Below, piece after piece: positions 34,233-43,092 of a DNA stretch of 64,000 nucleotides (position 1 is its first letter; each line of letters starts with the position of its first letter). The stretch is from NCBI RefSeq assembly GCF_037153975.1, contig NZ_JBBAYJ010000006.1, forward strand, positions 1 to 64,000, written 5' to 3'. Origin of the DNA: Aquipuribacter sp. SD81 (GTDB lineage Bacteria; Actinomycetota; Actinomycetes; Actinomycetales; JBBAYJ01). The notes beneath the pieces were generated by a model. The model did not search any database and was not told the origin of the DNA. It saw only the letters and a program-made list of their open reading frames with translations. The translations under genes and the position numbers were made by a program.

Positions 34233-36092
34233 TCAGAAGGCGCTCTCGGGCACGTCCATGAGGTCGTTGTCCGTCGTCTCGGCGATGCGCCGCTCGGCGG
34301 TCAGCCGCGGCAGGACGGTGCGCGCGAAGAAGCGCGCCGCCGCCACCTTGCCGGTGTAGAAGTCCCGGTCGGCGGCGCTCACGCCGTCGGAGGCGAGGGC
34401 GGCGAGCGCCACCTCGGCCTGGCGCACCAGCAGCCAGCCGACGACGAGGTCGCCGGCGGCCAGCAGGAGGCGCGTCGTGTTCTGCCCGACCTTGTACAGG
34501 TCCCTCGGGTCGGCCTCCGCGCCGGTGCGCGGGTCCGCGGACATCGCGAAGCCCGTCATGGCCCCGACGATGCCCTGGACGTCGTCGAGGGCCTGGGCGA
34601 GCAGCTCGCGCTCGGCCGCGAGGGCGCCCGTGCCGTCGTCGCCCTTGACCGTCTCCTGGATCTGCGAGGCGACGTGCGACAGCGCCCGACCCTTGTCACG
34701 CACGATCTTGCGGAAGAAGAAGTCGAGGCCCTGGATGGCCGTCGTGCCCTCGTACAGGGTGTCGATCTTCGCGTCGCGCACGTACTGCTCGACGGGGTAG
34801 TCGGCGAGGAAGCCCGACCCACCGAACGTCTGCAGGCTCTCGGTGCCGAGCAGCACCCACGAGCGCTCCGACCCGCAGCCCTTGACGAGCGGCAGGAGCA
34901 GGTCGTTGACGCGCTCGGCGAGCTCGTCGCGCTCGCCGCGGCGCTCGGCGGCGTCGACCGCGTCCTGGAACGTCGCGGTGTAGGCGATGAGGGCGCGCAG
35001 GCCCTCCGCGTACGCCTTCTGCGTCATGAGGGAGCGGCGCACGTCCGGGTGGTGCGTGATGGTGACGCGCGGGGCGGTCTTGTCCGCGGAGCGGAGCAGG
35101 TCCGCGCCCTGCACCCGCTGCTTGGCGTAGTCCAGGGCGTTGAGGTAGCCCGTGGACAGGGTGGCGATGGCCTTGGTGCCGACCATCATCCGGGCGTACT
35201 CGATGATCTTGAACATCTGCGCGATGCCGTCGTGGACGTCGCCGAGCAGGGTGCCGACCGCCGGGATGCCGTCGACCTCGCCGAAGCGCACCTCGCACGT
35301 GGTCGAGACCTTGAGGCCCATCTTGTGCTCGACGTCGGTGACGAAGGCGCCGTTGCGCTCGCCGGGCTCTCCCGTCTCCGGGTCGACGTGGAACTTGGGG
35401 ACGACGAACAGCGACAGGCCCTTGGTGCCGGGGCCGGCGCCCTCCGGGCGGGCCAGCACCAGGTGGACGACGTTGTCGCTGAGGTCGTGCTCGGCGGAGG
35501 TGATGAAGCGCTTGACGCCCGTCACGTGCCACGTGCCGTCCGGCTGCTGCACGGCCCTCGCCCGACCGGCGCCCACGTCGGAGCCGGCGTCCGGCTCGGT
35601 GAGCACCATGGTCGCCCCCCACTGCCGCTCGACCATGTGCCCGGCGAGGCGCTTCTGGTCGTCGTTGCCGAGGCGGTACATGGTGTTGGCGAAGGCGAAG
35701 CCGGAGGAGTACATGTGCACGGCCGGGTTGGACCCGAGCACGAGCTCGGCGACGGCCCAGCGCAGCGAGGGCGGGACGACGGTCCCGCCCAGCTCGGCGG
35801 GCACGTCCATGCGCCACCACTCGGCGTCGAGGTAGGCCCGGTAGCTCGCGGCGAACGACTCCGGCAGGCGCACCGAGTGGGTCGTCGCGTCGAAGACCGG
35901 CGGGTGGGCGTCGGAGTCGAGCAGGGACTCGGCGAGCTCGTGCTCGGCGAGGCGGGTGACCTCGGCGAGCACCTCGTGCGCCGTCTCGCGGTCGACGTCG
36001 GCGTACGCGCCGGTGCCGAGCACCTCGCCCCGTCCGAAGACCTCGAAGAGGTTGAACTCGAGGTCGCGCAGGTTCGCCCGGTAGTGGCCCAT
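34233..36092 (-). CDS. Acyl-CoA dehydrogenase (FadE5-like, long form)
   Basis: Flavoenzyme of 619 residues, the long form found in actinobacteria rather than the usual 380-400. Conserved blocks are [21 protein letters not shown] (FAD/substrate site), [15 protein letters not shown], and the C-terminal [37 protein letters not shown], where Glu in YEGT is the expected catalytic base. It oxidises acyl-CoA to enoyl-CoA in fatty acid breakdown. ATG at 36092 has GGAGGA 5 nt upstream. Two related palindromes lie 50-90 bp ahead and probably bind a TetR-type fatty-acid regulator. Confidence 0.93.
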   Translation of the reverse strand: MGHYRANLRDLEFNLFEVFGRGEVLGTGAYADVDRETAHEVLAEVTRLAEHELAESLLDSDAHPPVFDATTHSVRLPESFAASYRAYLDAEWWRMDVPAELGGTVVPPSLRWAVAELVLGSNPAVHMYSSGFAFANTMYRLGNDDQKRLAGHMVERQWGATMVLTEPDAGSDVGAGRARAVQQPDGTWHVTGVKRFITSAEHDLSDNVVHLVLARPEGAGPGTKGLSLFVVPKFHVDPETGEPGERNGAFVTDVEHKMGLKVSTTCEVRFGEVDGIPAVGTLLGDVHDGIAQMFKIIEYARMMVGTKAIATLSTGYLNALDYAKQRVQGADLLRSADKTAPRVTITHHPDVRRSLMTQKAYAEGLRALIAYTATFQDAVDAAERRGERDELAERVNDLLLPLVKGCGSERSWVLLGTESLQTFGGSGFLADYPVEQYVRDAKIDTLYEGTTAIQGLDFFFRKIVRDKGRALSHVASQIQETVKGDDGTGALAAERELLAQALDDVQGIVGAMTGFAMSADPRTGAEADPRDLYKVGQNTTRLLLAAGDLVVGWLLVRQAEVALAALASDGVSAADRDFYTGKVAAARFFARTVLPRLTAERRIAETTDNDLMDVPESAF

Positions 36093-36143
36093 GAGGTCCT
36101 CCGTCGCTGGGGGACGCCCACGTCCCCGTCGTCGTGCCCGGCG

Positions 36144-36184
36144 GTTACCAGCCGGTAACAAGCAGGATGCTACTGGCGGGTAAC
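36144..36184. promoter_or_regulatory. Paired TetR-type operators ahead of the acyl-CoA dehydrogenase gene
   Basis: GTTACC-AGCC-GGTAAC (36144-36159) is a palindrome with a 4-nt centre. A related sequence, TACTGGCGGGTAAC, lies at 36171-36184, 25 bp further. Both fit TACYnGCnGGTA. Sites of this form are common in front of actinobacterial fatty-acid genes under TetR regulators; the regulator is not in the window. Confidence 0.6.
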
Positions 36185-36332
36185 TTTGGCAAGGCTCGGG
36201 TTGGGTACGGGAGTCGCGGGTTGCGCCGCGAGGGTGACGGAGCCGCACCGGGGCCGGCTGCCGGGCCGTCCGGCCCGACGGGACCCGGCCGCTGCCCTTC
36301 CCAGCGACCGGTAGGGAGGGCACCCTGACCGG

Positions 36333-37421
36333 GTGAGCACTCCCCTCGAGCCGGGCGGCGCCGCCGAGGTGACCGGACTGCTCGAGGCGCCGCTGCCCGA
36401 GACGCTGCCGGGACCCGAGGGGCCGGTGCCGCACGCCGCCGACGTCGACGTCCTCGTGGTCGGCGCGGGCCCGGTCGGGTTGTACGCCGCGTACTACGCG
36501 GGGTTCCGCGGCCTGTCGGTCGCGGTCGTGGACTCCCTCCCGGAGCCGGGCGGCCAGGTGACGGCGATGTACCCGGAGAAGCTCATCTACGACGTCGCCG
36601 GCTTCCCGGCGGTGCGCGGTCGCGACCTGGTCGCCGGGCTCGTCGAGCAGGCCGCCCGTCACCGGCCCGCGTACCTCCTCGGCTGCCAGGCCAGGGACCT
36701 GGTCGACGACCCCGAGGACGGGGTCCTCGTCTCGCTCGTCGACGGCCGGACGGTCCGGGCCCGGGCGGTGCTCGTGACCGCGGGGATGGGGGAGTTCACG
36801 CCCAAGCCGCTGCCCGCCGCGGAGGGGTTCGACGGGGAGGGGGTCGTGCACTTCGTGCCGCAGCCCGAGCGGCTCGCCGGCCAGGACGTCGTCGTGGTCG
36901 GGGGCGGGGACTCGGCCTTCGACTGGGCGCTCATGCTCGCGCCGCTGGCCTCCTCCGTCACGCTCGTGCACCGTCGGGAGCAGTTCCGGGCGCACGCAGG
37001 GACCGTCGCCGCGGTGCAGACCCTCGGCGTGCCGCTGCTCGGGGGGTGGGAGGTGAGCGCGCTGCGCGCGGACGTCGAGGGCCTCCTCACCTCGGTGGAG
37101 GTCACGGGCTGCCGCCCGGCGACGAGTGGTCAGGTGCGCGAGATCCCGGCCACGACGGTCGTCGCCGCCCTCGGCTTCCACGCCGACCTCGGCCCGCTGC
37201 TGCACTGGGGTCTCGACCTCGACCACCGTGCCGTCGTCGTGGACTCGTGCATGCGCTCGTCACGTGCGCGCGTCTACGCCGCGGGTGACGTCTGCACCTA
37301 CCCCGGCAAGGTCAAGCTCATCGCGACGGGCTTCGGCGAGGCGGCGACGGCCGTGAACAACCTCGCGGTCGACCTCGACCCGGCGGCGCACGTCTTCCCC
37401 GGGCACTCGAGCGCGGTGTAG
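36333..37421 (+). CDS. Ferredoxin-NADP reductase, thioredoxin-reductase-like type
   Basis: Flavoprotein of 362 residues. FAD is bound at [26 protein letters not shown] at [19 protein letters not shown], and the closing FAD motif is [24 protein letters not shown]. It looks like thioredoxin reductase but lacks the CxxC redox pair, which defines the type-2 ferredoxin-NADP reductases (YumC-like). The [11 protein letters not shown] ending agrees. It would pass electrons between NADPH and ferredoxin or flavodoxin. GTG at 36333 has GGGAGGG 10-12 nt upstream. A 35-residue N-terminal leader is unusual and not conserved-looking. Confidence 0.9.
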   Translation: MSTPLEPGGAAEVTGLLEAPLPETLPGPEGPVPHAADVDVLVVGAGPVGLYAAYYAGFRGLSVAVVDSLPEPGGQVTAMYPEKLIYDVAGFPAVRGRDLVAGLVEQAARHRPAYLLGCQARDLVDDPEDGVLVSLVDGRTVRARAVLVTAGMGEFTPKPLPAAEGFDGEGVVHFVPQPERLAGQDVVVVGGGDSAFDWALMLAPLASSVTLVHRREQFRAHAGTVAAVQTLGVPLLGGWEVSALRADVEGLLTSVEVTGCRPATSGQVREIPATTVVAALGFHADLGPLLHWGLDLDHRAVVVDSCMRSSRARVYAAGDVCTYPGKVKLIATGFGEAATAVNNLAVDLDPAAHVFPGHSSAV

Positions 37422-37426
37422 CGGAG

Positions 37427-37444
37427 CCGACCTGCGCGGGTCGG
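37427..37444 (+). terminator. Short hairpin after ferredoxin-NADP reductase
   Basis: CCGACC pairs with GGTCGG (6 bp, 6-nt loop) 5 bp after the stop. Weak. Confidence 0.35.
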
Positions 37445-37472
37445 GGCCGTCCGTGCGGTGCGGAAGGGCCGT

Positions 37473-37478
37473 TATGCT
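37473..37478 (+). promoter_or_regulatory. Candidate -10 box of the tRNA-Gly gene
   Basis: TATGCT lies 27 bp upstream of the tRNA 5' end in otherwise G+C-rich DNA, inside GTTATGCTGT. No good -35 box is seen at the right distance. Confidence 0.4.
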
Positions 37479-37505
37479 GTCCCCTGCGCCCCGTCGAGGG
37501 GTGCT

Positions 37506-37576
37506 GCGGATGTAGTTCAATGGTAGAACTTCGGCTTCCCAAGCCGACAGTGCGGGTTCGATTCCCGTCATCCGCT
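37506..37576 (+). tRNA. tRNA-Gly (anticodon CCC)
   Basis: A full cloverleaf of 71 nt: acceptor stem GCGGATG/CATCCGC (7 bp), D stem GTTC/GAAC, anticodon stem TCGGC/GCCGA with loop TTCCCAA (anticodon CCC, reads GGG), and T arm CGGGTTCGATTCCCG. The CCA end is not encoded. It reads the GGG glycine codon. A DUF421 gene follows 25 bp downstream. No integrase or second attachment site is seen nearby. Confidence 0.96.
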
Positions 37577-37601
37577 CCGCCGGACTGGGTACGACGAGGA
37601 C

Positions 37602-38132
37602 ATGTCTCTCGCTTTCTTCCCCGGCTGGGAGCAGCTTCTCGGCACCGCGGTCCGCACGCTGCTCGTGTACGCCGTCGTCCTCGCGCTGGTCCGGGTAGCC
37701 GGTCGCCGCACCCTCGCGCAGTTGTCGGCGTTCGACGTCGTCGTCACGGTGGCGGCGGGAACGGTCGTCGGTTCGACTGCGCTGCCCTCCACGGTGACGG
37801 TGGCCGACGGCGTGACCGTCGTGGCCGTGCTGTTCGTGCTGCAGGTGGTCATCGGTGCCCTGCGGCAGCGCTTCCCCGTCGTCGCGCGGGTCGTCGACTT
37901 CGAGCCGCGTCGACTCGTGCGCGACGGGGTGATGGACGTGCGGCGCGCGCCCACGACCGCCCAGTTCACACAGGACGACCTCGCCGCCAAGCTCCGTGAG
38001 CAGGGCGTCACGCGGCTCGAGGACGTGCGGGTGGCCGTGCTCGAGCCGACCGGCAAGGTGTCGGTGCTCCGGGTCGGCGACGTCGGCGGGGGCGACGTCG
38101 GCCTGTTCGGGCGAGTGCCCGAGCGCAAGTAG
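37602..38132 (+). CDS. DUF421 (YetF-type) membrane protein
   Basis: Protein of 176 residues. Three membrane segments fill the first 90 residues (LLVYAVVLALVRVAGRRTLAQLSAFDVVVTVAAG), including the family motif GRRTLAQLSAFD. A soluble YetF-like domain follows (PRRLVRDGVMDVRRAPTTAQFTQDDL, where the family has the conserved x-M-x4-R pattern, and EDVRVAVLEPTGKVSVLR). In Bacillus spores YetF-related proteins affect envelope traits; the role here is unknown. ATG at 37602, 25 bp after the tRNA, so it may be read from the same promoter. Confidence 0.9.
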   Translation: MSLAFFPGWEQLLGTAVRTLLVYAVVLALVRVAGRRTLAQLSAFDVVVTVAAGTVVGSTALPSTVTVADGVTVVAVLFVLQVVIGALRQRFPVVARVVDFEPRRLVRDGVMDVRRAPTTAQFTQDDLAAKLREQGVTRLEDVRVAVLEPTGKVSVLRVGDVGGGDVGLFGRVPERK

Positions 38133-38141
38133 CTCTTGTGT

Positions 38142-38157
38142 TCGAACATATGTTCGA
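38142..38157 (+). promoter_or_regulatory. LexA-binding SOS box
   Basis: TCGAACATATGTTCGA is a perfect match to the actinobacterial/Bacillus-type SOS box TCGAAC-N4-GTTCGA and is fully palindromic. It ends 13 bp before the ATG of the HNH gene, where bound LexA would block transcription until DNA damage. Confidence 0.92.
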
Positions 38158-38170
38158 GTAGTGTGTCTGC

Positions 38171-39565
38171 ATGGCGGCGTTGGTGGTAGAGGTCCCTCGC
38201 TGGGACCCGCTGCCCGCGCGCCTGGCCGCCGCCGGTGCCGCGTTGGACGGGCTGGTGGAGCAGGTCGAGGCCGAGAGCCGTGCCGCTTCGGGTGCCGGTG
38301 GTCTTCCTGGGTTGGCGGCGCGGGTGCGTGAGGTGGACCGGTTGATCACGCGCTGGCAGGCGGTGCGCCTGGCGTTGGTGCGGGCCGCGGACACCGCCGA
38401 CGTCGCGGGGTCCTCGGGTGCGTCGGGGACGTCGGCGTGGCTGGCGGGCCGCTCGAAGACGAGCGGCGCGGCGGCGGCGGCGGACGTGGCGCTGGCCGGT
38501 GACCTGGCGGTGTCGTTGCCGGTGACGCGGGAGGCGATGAGCGCCGGGGACGTACCGCGGGAGTCCGCGGCGGTAATCGCGCGGGCGATGCGGGACCTGC
38601 CCGCTGGCTTGTCCGCGGCACGCCGGGCGGCGGTGGAACGCCGGCTGGTCGCCCGGGCGCGGGAGGTGTCCCCGGCCGAGCTGCGGCGCCTGGCGGCGCG
38701 GGCGGTCGAGGCGGCGCGGCTGTCGGCGCGAGACGTCGCCGCGCACGAGGACACCGTCCAGCGCTCGGAGGAGGAACGCGCGCGGGCGAGGGCGCGGTTG
38801 TCGTGGCGGGACAACACCGACGGCACCACCGATGTGTGGGCGACCCTGCCCAGTGCCTCCGCGGCGGTGCTGGTGAAGGCGGTGCAGCAGATGACCGCAC
38901 CCCGCCGCTCGCGGCGCACGGATACAGGTGAGCCCGGCACGAAGCAGCCCGGCGGGCCCGGCGCGGGTGAGCCAGGCAGAGGTGAGCCGTCTACGGCGAC
39001 TGGGCGGCAGCAGGCGCAGATGGCGGCGCCGACGGCGCAGAAGCGGGCGAACCAGCGGGGCCTGGCGTTGGCGGACCTGCTGGAGCACCTGCCGACCGAC
39101 CGGCTGCACGGCAAGGTCGCCGCCACCGTCGTGGTCACGATGAGCCTCGCCCAGCTGCACGAGGCGACCGGGAACCTCGGCACCGCCCGCCTGGACACCG
39201 GACACGCGGTCTCGGCCGGGCAGGCCCGGCGCCTGGCGTGCGGGGCCGGTGTCGTACCCGCCGTCCTCGGGGGTGCCTCGCTGCCGCTGGACCTCGGCCG
39301 GGCCGGCCGGTTCTTCACCGAGGCCCACCGCACCGCCCTGGCCACCGTGTACGACACGTGCGCCGCCCGAGACTGCGACCGGCCCTACGCGTGGACCGAG
39401 CTGCACCACGAGGACCCCTGGTCCACCGGCGGCACCACCGACCTCGCCAAGGCCGTCCCGTTGTGCGGGCACCACCACCGACGCGTCCACGACCCCACCT
39501 ACCAGCACTCCGTCACCACCGACCGCACCGGACGCAAACAGGTCACCTACACCCGGCGGACGTAG
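38171..39565 (+). CDS. DUF222 / HNH endonuclease protein (13E12-repeat family)
   Basis: Protein of 464 residues. The long helical DUF222 region covers about 20-330 (VREVDRLITRWQAVRLALV, RLAARAVEAARL), broken by a Gly/Pro-rich linker around 255-285 (TGEPGTKQPGGPGAGEPGRG). The C-terminal HNH nuclease shows CAARDCDRPYAWTELHHEDP, then TDLAKAVPLCGHHHRRVHD, with the zinc Cys and catalytic His in place. The family is multicopy in actinobacteria, and several mycobacterial members are DNA-damage induced. A perfect LexA box ends 13 bp before the ATG at 38171, which puts this copy under SOS control. Convergent with the antiporter gene; the 125-bp gap between them shows nothing clear. Confidence 0.93.
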   Translation: MAALVVEVPRWDPLPARLAAAGAALDGLVEQVEAESRAASGAGGLPGLAARVREVDRLITRWQAVRLALVRAADTADVAGSSGASGTSAWLAGRSKTSGAAAAADVALAGDLAVSLPVTREAMSAGDVPRESAAVIARAMRDLPAGLSAARRAAVERRLVARAREVSPAELRRLAARAVEAARLSARDVAAHEDTVQRSEEERARARARLSWRDNTDGTTDVWATLPSASAAVLVKAVQQMTAPRRSRRTDTGEPGTKQPGGPGAGEPGRGEPSTATGRQQAQMAAPTAQKRANQRGLALADLLEHLPTDRLHGKVAATVVVTMSLAQLHEATGNLGTARLDTGHAVSAGQARRLACGAGVVPAVLGGASLPLDLGRAGRFFTEAHRTALATVYDTCAARDCDRPYAWTELHHEDPWSTGGTTDLAKAVPLCGHHHRRVHDPTYQHSVTTDRTGRKQVTYTRRT

Positions 39566-39690
39566 ACCGACCGACGCGACGGCCGGTGGAGCGGACGGGG
39601 AACGCAGGGGCGGCGACGCGCAGGGAGCGATAACGCGCGGGCGCCGGAGCACCGGCGGTGGGGTGGTGGACGGTACGGCGACGAGCGGCG

Positions 39691-40893
39691 TCAGTTTGTG
39701 GCGCGGGCGAGCAGGCGGCGGCCGGGGAGGGTCGTGACACCGTGCACCACCGTGCTCGCGACGACCACGAGCATCACCGCGGCGACGACCTCGGCGGACA
39801 CGTCGGCCTCCCGGTGCTCGAGGACCGCGTAGAACAACGCCGAGACCCCGACGGGTCCGAACCAGCCGGCGAACGCCGCCTGCGGCCACCCCAGCCCCAG
39901 CGGACGAGCGAGCAGCAGGACGATCGGCAGCCGGCGCAGCACGAGCGCGCCGAGCACGAGCAGGACGGCGCCGGCCCCGAAGTCGGCCCACTGCTGCCAC
40001 GGCAGCTCGGCGCCGAGCACGAGGAAGAGCGGGAGGACGGCCACCTTGTTGACCGCCTCGTCCACCTCGACGTCCTGCGTCCGGTCGGGTCCGGTCGCGG
40101 CGGCGTTGAAGGCGAGCCCGGCGACGAACGACGCCAGCACGCCGTCGAGGCGCAGGACGCCCGAGGCGCCGAGCACGCCGAGCGCGAGCAGAGCCGTCAC
40201 CACCAGCCGGGGGCCGTGGGAGCTCACGCGGTGGTCCTCGGCCCGACGCAGCGCAAGGCCCGTCGCGGCCCCCGCGAGCACGCCGAGCACCACCGCCCCG
40301 CCGACCTCACGGAGCGCGTCCAGCGCCGCCTGCGCGCCGCTCGTGGCGCCCGCCACCGCGAGCGCGACGAGCACCACCGGCAGCGCGAGGCCGTCGTTCG
40401 CCCCCGACTCCGCGCTCACGATCTGCCGGGTGCGGGCGGGCACGTCGCGCTCCGCGGGCGCGCCGGTCACGACGCTGGAGGCGAGCACCGGGTCCGTGGG
40501 GGAGCAGGCGGCACCCACGAGCGCCGCTGCGGCCAGCGGCATGCCGAGCGTGGCCCACGCGAGGACGCCCGTCACCACCGCCATGACCGGCATGACGACG
40601 AGCAGGAGCAGCAGGACGGGGCGCGCGACCGACCGGAAGGCGTGCACCGGGTAGCGCAGCGCGACGCCCATGACCGACAGGGCCAGCAGGATCCGGAGCG
40701 GGTGCTCCAGCGCCTCGGGGTCCTCCGCGAGCGAGGGGACGTCGAGCACGCCCGCACCCCACGGGCCGAGCGCGACCCCGGCGAGGAGCGCGACGAGCGG
40801 CAGCGACAGGGGTGCGCGGTCGAAGGGGCGCGCGACGGCGACGTAGCCGACCGCGAGGACGGCGGAGGCCAGGAGAAGCAGGTCGACGAGCAC
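39691..40893 (-). CDS. CPA1-type cation:proton antiporter (first)
   Basis: Membrane protein of 400 residues with about 12 segments. It shows the CPA1 core motifs ACSPTDPVLASSVV and SAESGANDGLALPVVLVAL, where the Asp pair carries Na+/K+ and H+, and the late FAGWFGPVGVSALFYAVL. It would exchange cytoplasmic Na+ or K+ for protons. No C-terminal regulatory domain. GTG at 40893 lies 3 bp after the stop of the SDR gene, forming a two-gene unit. A second CPA1 antiporter follows the lactate-monooxygenase-like gene on the other strand. Confidence 0.92.
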   Translation of the reverse strand: MLVDLLLLASAVLAVGYVAVARPFDRAPLSLPLVALLAGVALGPWGAGVLDVPSLAEDPEALEHPLRILLALSVMGVALRYPVHAFRSVARPVLLLLLVVMPVMAVVTGVLAWATLGMPLAAAALVGAACSPTDPVLASSVVTGAPAERDVPARTRQIVSAESGANDGLALPVVLVALAVAGATSGAQAALDALREVGGAVVLGVLAGAATGLALRRAEDHRVSSHGPRLVVTALLALGVLGASGVLRLDGVLASFVAGLAFNAAATGPDRTQDVEVDEAVNKVAVLPLFLVLGAELPWQQWADFGAGAVLLVLGALVLRRLPIVLLLARPLGLGWPQAAFAGWFGPVGVSALFYAVLEHREADVSAEVVAAVMLVVVASTVVHGVTTLPGRRLLARATN

Positions 40894-40896
40894 GGC

Positions 40897-41652
40897 TCAG
40901 GGCATCACGTCGCCGCTGTTGGGGTGCAGCGTCTGCCCGACGTACACGTCGCCGTCGGGCGAGGCCGCGAGCAGCAGCACGCTCGGGGTGATCTCCTCGA
41001 CCCGGGCGAAGCGCCCGAGCGGCAGCTCGGCGGTCTTCTGCTGCTTCCAGTCGTCGTCGAGGTCGTCGGTCATGTCCGTCTCGACCGGCCCCGGCGCGAC
41101 CGCGTTCACGAGGACGCCCTCCTGCGCGACCTCGCGCGCGACCGAGCGGGTGAAGCCGATGACGCCGGCCTTCGCCGCGCTGTAGTGCGCCATGCCCGGT
41201 GCGCCCTTCACCGCGAGCTGCGACGTGAGGTTGATGACGCGCCCCCACCCCTGCTCGACCATGCCGGGCAGGGCCTCGTGGGTGCACAGGTAGACGCTGC
41301 GGAGGTCGCTGGCGACCATGGCGTCCCACTGCTCCAGCTCGAGGTCGACCAGCGGCGACTCGTTCAGCGTGCCGGCGTTGTTCACCAGCACGTCCAGCCC
41401 GCCGAGCCGTTCCTGTGCGGTCCGCACCGCCTGGGCCGCCTGCTCGGCGTCGGACACGTCGCCGACGGCGGCGACCGCGGTCGCGCCGGCCTCCTCGCAC
41501 CGGCGGAGCACGTCCTCCAGCGCGTCGGAGCGCGAGCGGCCGTTGACCGCCACGGCCGCGCCCTCCCTCGCGAACGCCACGGCGACGTCCGCGCCGATGC
41601 CGCGGCTGCCGCCCGTGACGAGCACCCGTCGTCCCTCGAACCTCTGCGTCAT
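40897..41652 (-). CDS. SDR-family oxidoreductase (FabG-like)
   Basis: Short-chain dehydrogenase of 251 residues. The NAD(P) motif is VTGGSRGIGADVA (TGxxxGIG), then LVNNAGTLNESP (NNAG), and the active site has Ser in INLTSQLA and Tyr-x3-Lys in HYSAAKAG. This is the classical FabG/3-oxoacyl reductase layout, although sequence alone cannot separate fatty-acid from other alcohol substrates. ATG at 41652. Divergent from the flavin-dependent hydroxy-acid enzyme across 66 bp; a palindrome GGACCGGTCC lies in that gap (41691-41700). Confidence 0.9.
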   Translation of the reverse strand: MTQRFEGRRVLVTGGSRGIGADVAVAFAREGAAVAVNGRSRSDALEDVLRRCEEAGATAVAAVGDVSDAEQAAQAVRTAQERLGGLDVLVNNAGTLNESPLVDLELEQWDAMVASDLRSVYLCTHEALPGMVEQGWGRVINLTSQLAVKGAPGMAHYSAAKAGVIGFTRSVAREVAQEGVLVNAVAPGPVETDMTDDLDDDWKQQKTAELPLGRFARVEEITPSVLLLAASPDGDVYVGQTLHPNSGDVMP

Positions 41653-41718
41653 GCCGGTGCCGTACCCACCTGGCGCCCAGGGGATGCCCCGGACCGGTCC
41701 CCGGGGTAGGCAGTGGTC

Positions 41719-43092
41719 ATGACCTCCGCGACGGGACCCGGGTCCGCGCCACCCCGCGACACGCTCGGGCGGGCCGTCCAGTCGCACGTCTACCGCGCCG
41801 GCGCCCTGGGGCGACGGCCGCGGGTACCGGTCGCGCCGGACCGGCTGCAGCGTGCGGCGCGCCGGGCCATGAGCCGCCGGGCGTGGGCGTACGTGGCCGG
41901 CTCGGCGGGCACGGAGGCGACGGCGGCGGCGAACCGGGCCGCCCTCGACCGCCACCGTCTGGTGCCGCGGGTGCTCCGCGACGTCGCCGTGCGCGACCTC
42001 GGCACCGAGGTGCTGGGCCGTCGGCGTGCGACCCCGCTGCTGCTCGCGCCCATGGGCGCCATGGGTCTGGTCCGGCGGGACGCGGATCTCGCGGTGGCCC
42101 GTGCGGCCGGGGCGGCCCGCGTGCCCCTCGTCGTGTCGACGCAGGCGTCGACCCCGATGGAGGACACGGCGCGCGCGCTCGGCGGTGGAGAGTGGTGGTT
42201 CCAGCTCTACTGGAGCCGCGACGACGACCTCGTGACCAGCCTGGTCCGGCGTGCGGAGGCGGCCGGCGCCTCCGCCCTCGTCGTCACCCTCGACACGCAT
42301 GTGCTCGGCTGGCGGCCGCGGGACCTGGACCTCGGCCACCTGCCGTTCGCGCGCGGTGAGGGCATCGCGCAGTACACGTCCGACCCCGTGTTCCTCGAGC
42401 TCGTGCACCGCCGGGCGCGGACCGCACCGAGCGGCCCGCGGCCCCGGCCGACGCCGGCGGCCCTCGCGACGCTCGCCTCGCTCACCGCGCGCTTCCCCGG
42501 CGGGTCGTTCGCCGAGCGCCTCCGCTCGCCGCTGCCGCGCGCGGCGGTCGAGACCTTCCTCGACGTGTTCTCGCGCAGCGACCTCACGTGGCAGCACCTC
42601 GCACGGCTGCGGGAGCGGACGCGGCTGCCGATCCTGCTCAAGGGCGTGCAGCACGCCGACGACGCGTCCCGCGCGCTCGACGCCGGGGTGGACGGCGTCG
42701 TCGTGTCGAACCACGGGGGGCGCCAGGTCGACGGCGCGGTCGGTGCGCTCGACGCGCTGCCCGCCGTCGTCGCCCGCGTCGGCGGCCGCGTGCCCGTCCT
42801 CTTCGACAGCGGCGTGCGGACCGGCGCCGACGTCGCGAAGGCGCTCGCCCTCGGCGCCGACCTCGTGGGTCTCGGGCGGCCCTGGGCCTACGGGCTGGCC
42901 GTCGGTGGTGCCGCGGGGGTCGGTGAGGTGGTGCGCAACGTGCTCGCGGAGCTCGACCTCACCCTCGCGCTGCTCGGCGCGCGCGACGTCGCGGACCTGC
43001 GTCAGCCCGGCGTCCTCGGCGGGAGCACGGCGTCGTCGGTGCCCGGCGCCGACGACGTGGTGGGCACCGCCGACGGGGGGGCACCCGCGTGA
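41719..43092 (+). CDS. FMN-dependent alpha-hydroxy-acid oxidising enzyme (lactate 2-monooxygenase-like)
   Basis: TIM-barrel flavoenzyme of 457 residues. The FMN site reads LLLAPMGAMGLV; the substrate region is ASTPMEDTA and FQLYWSRDDD; the catalytic His/Arg lie in VVSNHGGRQVDGA; the phosphate site is VLFDSGVRTGADVAKALALGAD. A long insertion around residues 210-275, including TAPSGPRPRPTPAALATL, matches the lid of lactate 2-monooxygenase more than glycolate oxidase. It would oxidise lactate or a related hydroxy acid. ATG at 41719 is used although GTG-GTC precede it. It overlaps the antiporter start by 4 bp (GTGA). Confidence 0.9.
   Translation: MTSATGPGSAPPRDTLGRAVQSHVYRAGALGRRPRVPVAPDRLQRAARRAMSRRAWAYVAGSAGTEATAAANRAALDRHRLVPRVLRDVAVRDLGTEVLGRRRATPLLLAPMGAMGLVRRDADLAVARAAGAARVPLVVSTQASTPMEDTARALGGGEWWFQLYWSRDDDLVTSLVRRAEAAGASALVVTLDTHVLGWRPRDLDLGHLPFARGEGIAQYTSDPVFLELVHRRARTAPSGPRPRPTPAALATLASLTARFPGGSFAERLRSPLPRAAVETFLDVFSRSDLTWQHLARLRERTRLPILLKGVQHADDASRALDAGVDGVVVSNHGGRQVDGAVGALDALPAVVARVGGRVPVLFDSGVRTGADVAKALALGADLVGLGRPWAYGLAVGGAAGVGEVVRNVLAELDLTLALLGARDVADLRQPGVLGGSTASSVPGADDVVGTADGGAPA

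Noticed and set aside
37260-37571. Minus-strand frame starting MTGIEPALSAWEAEVLPLNY
   Set aside because: It is the antisense of the tRNA-Gly gene and the end of the reductase gene; such translations of tRNA genes are a common annotation artefact.
37421-39690. Possible integrated element at the tRNA-Gly gene
   Set aside because: No integrase, no repeat of the tRNA 3' end downstream and no phage genes are seen; the DUF421 and HNH genes are ordinary chromosomal families.
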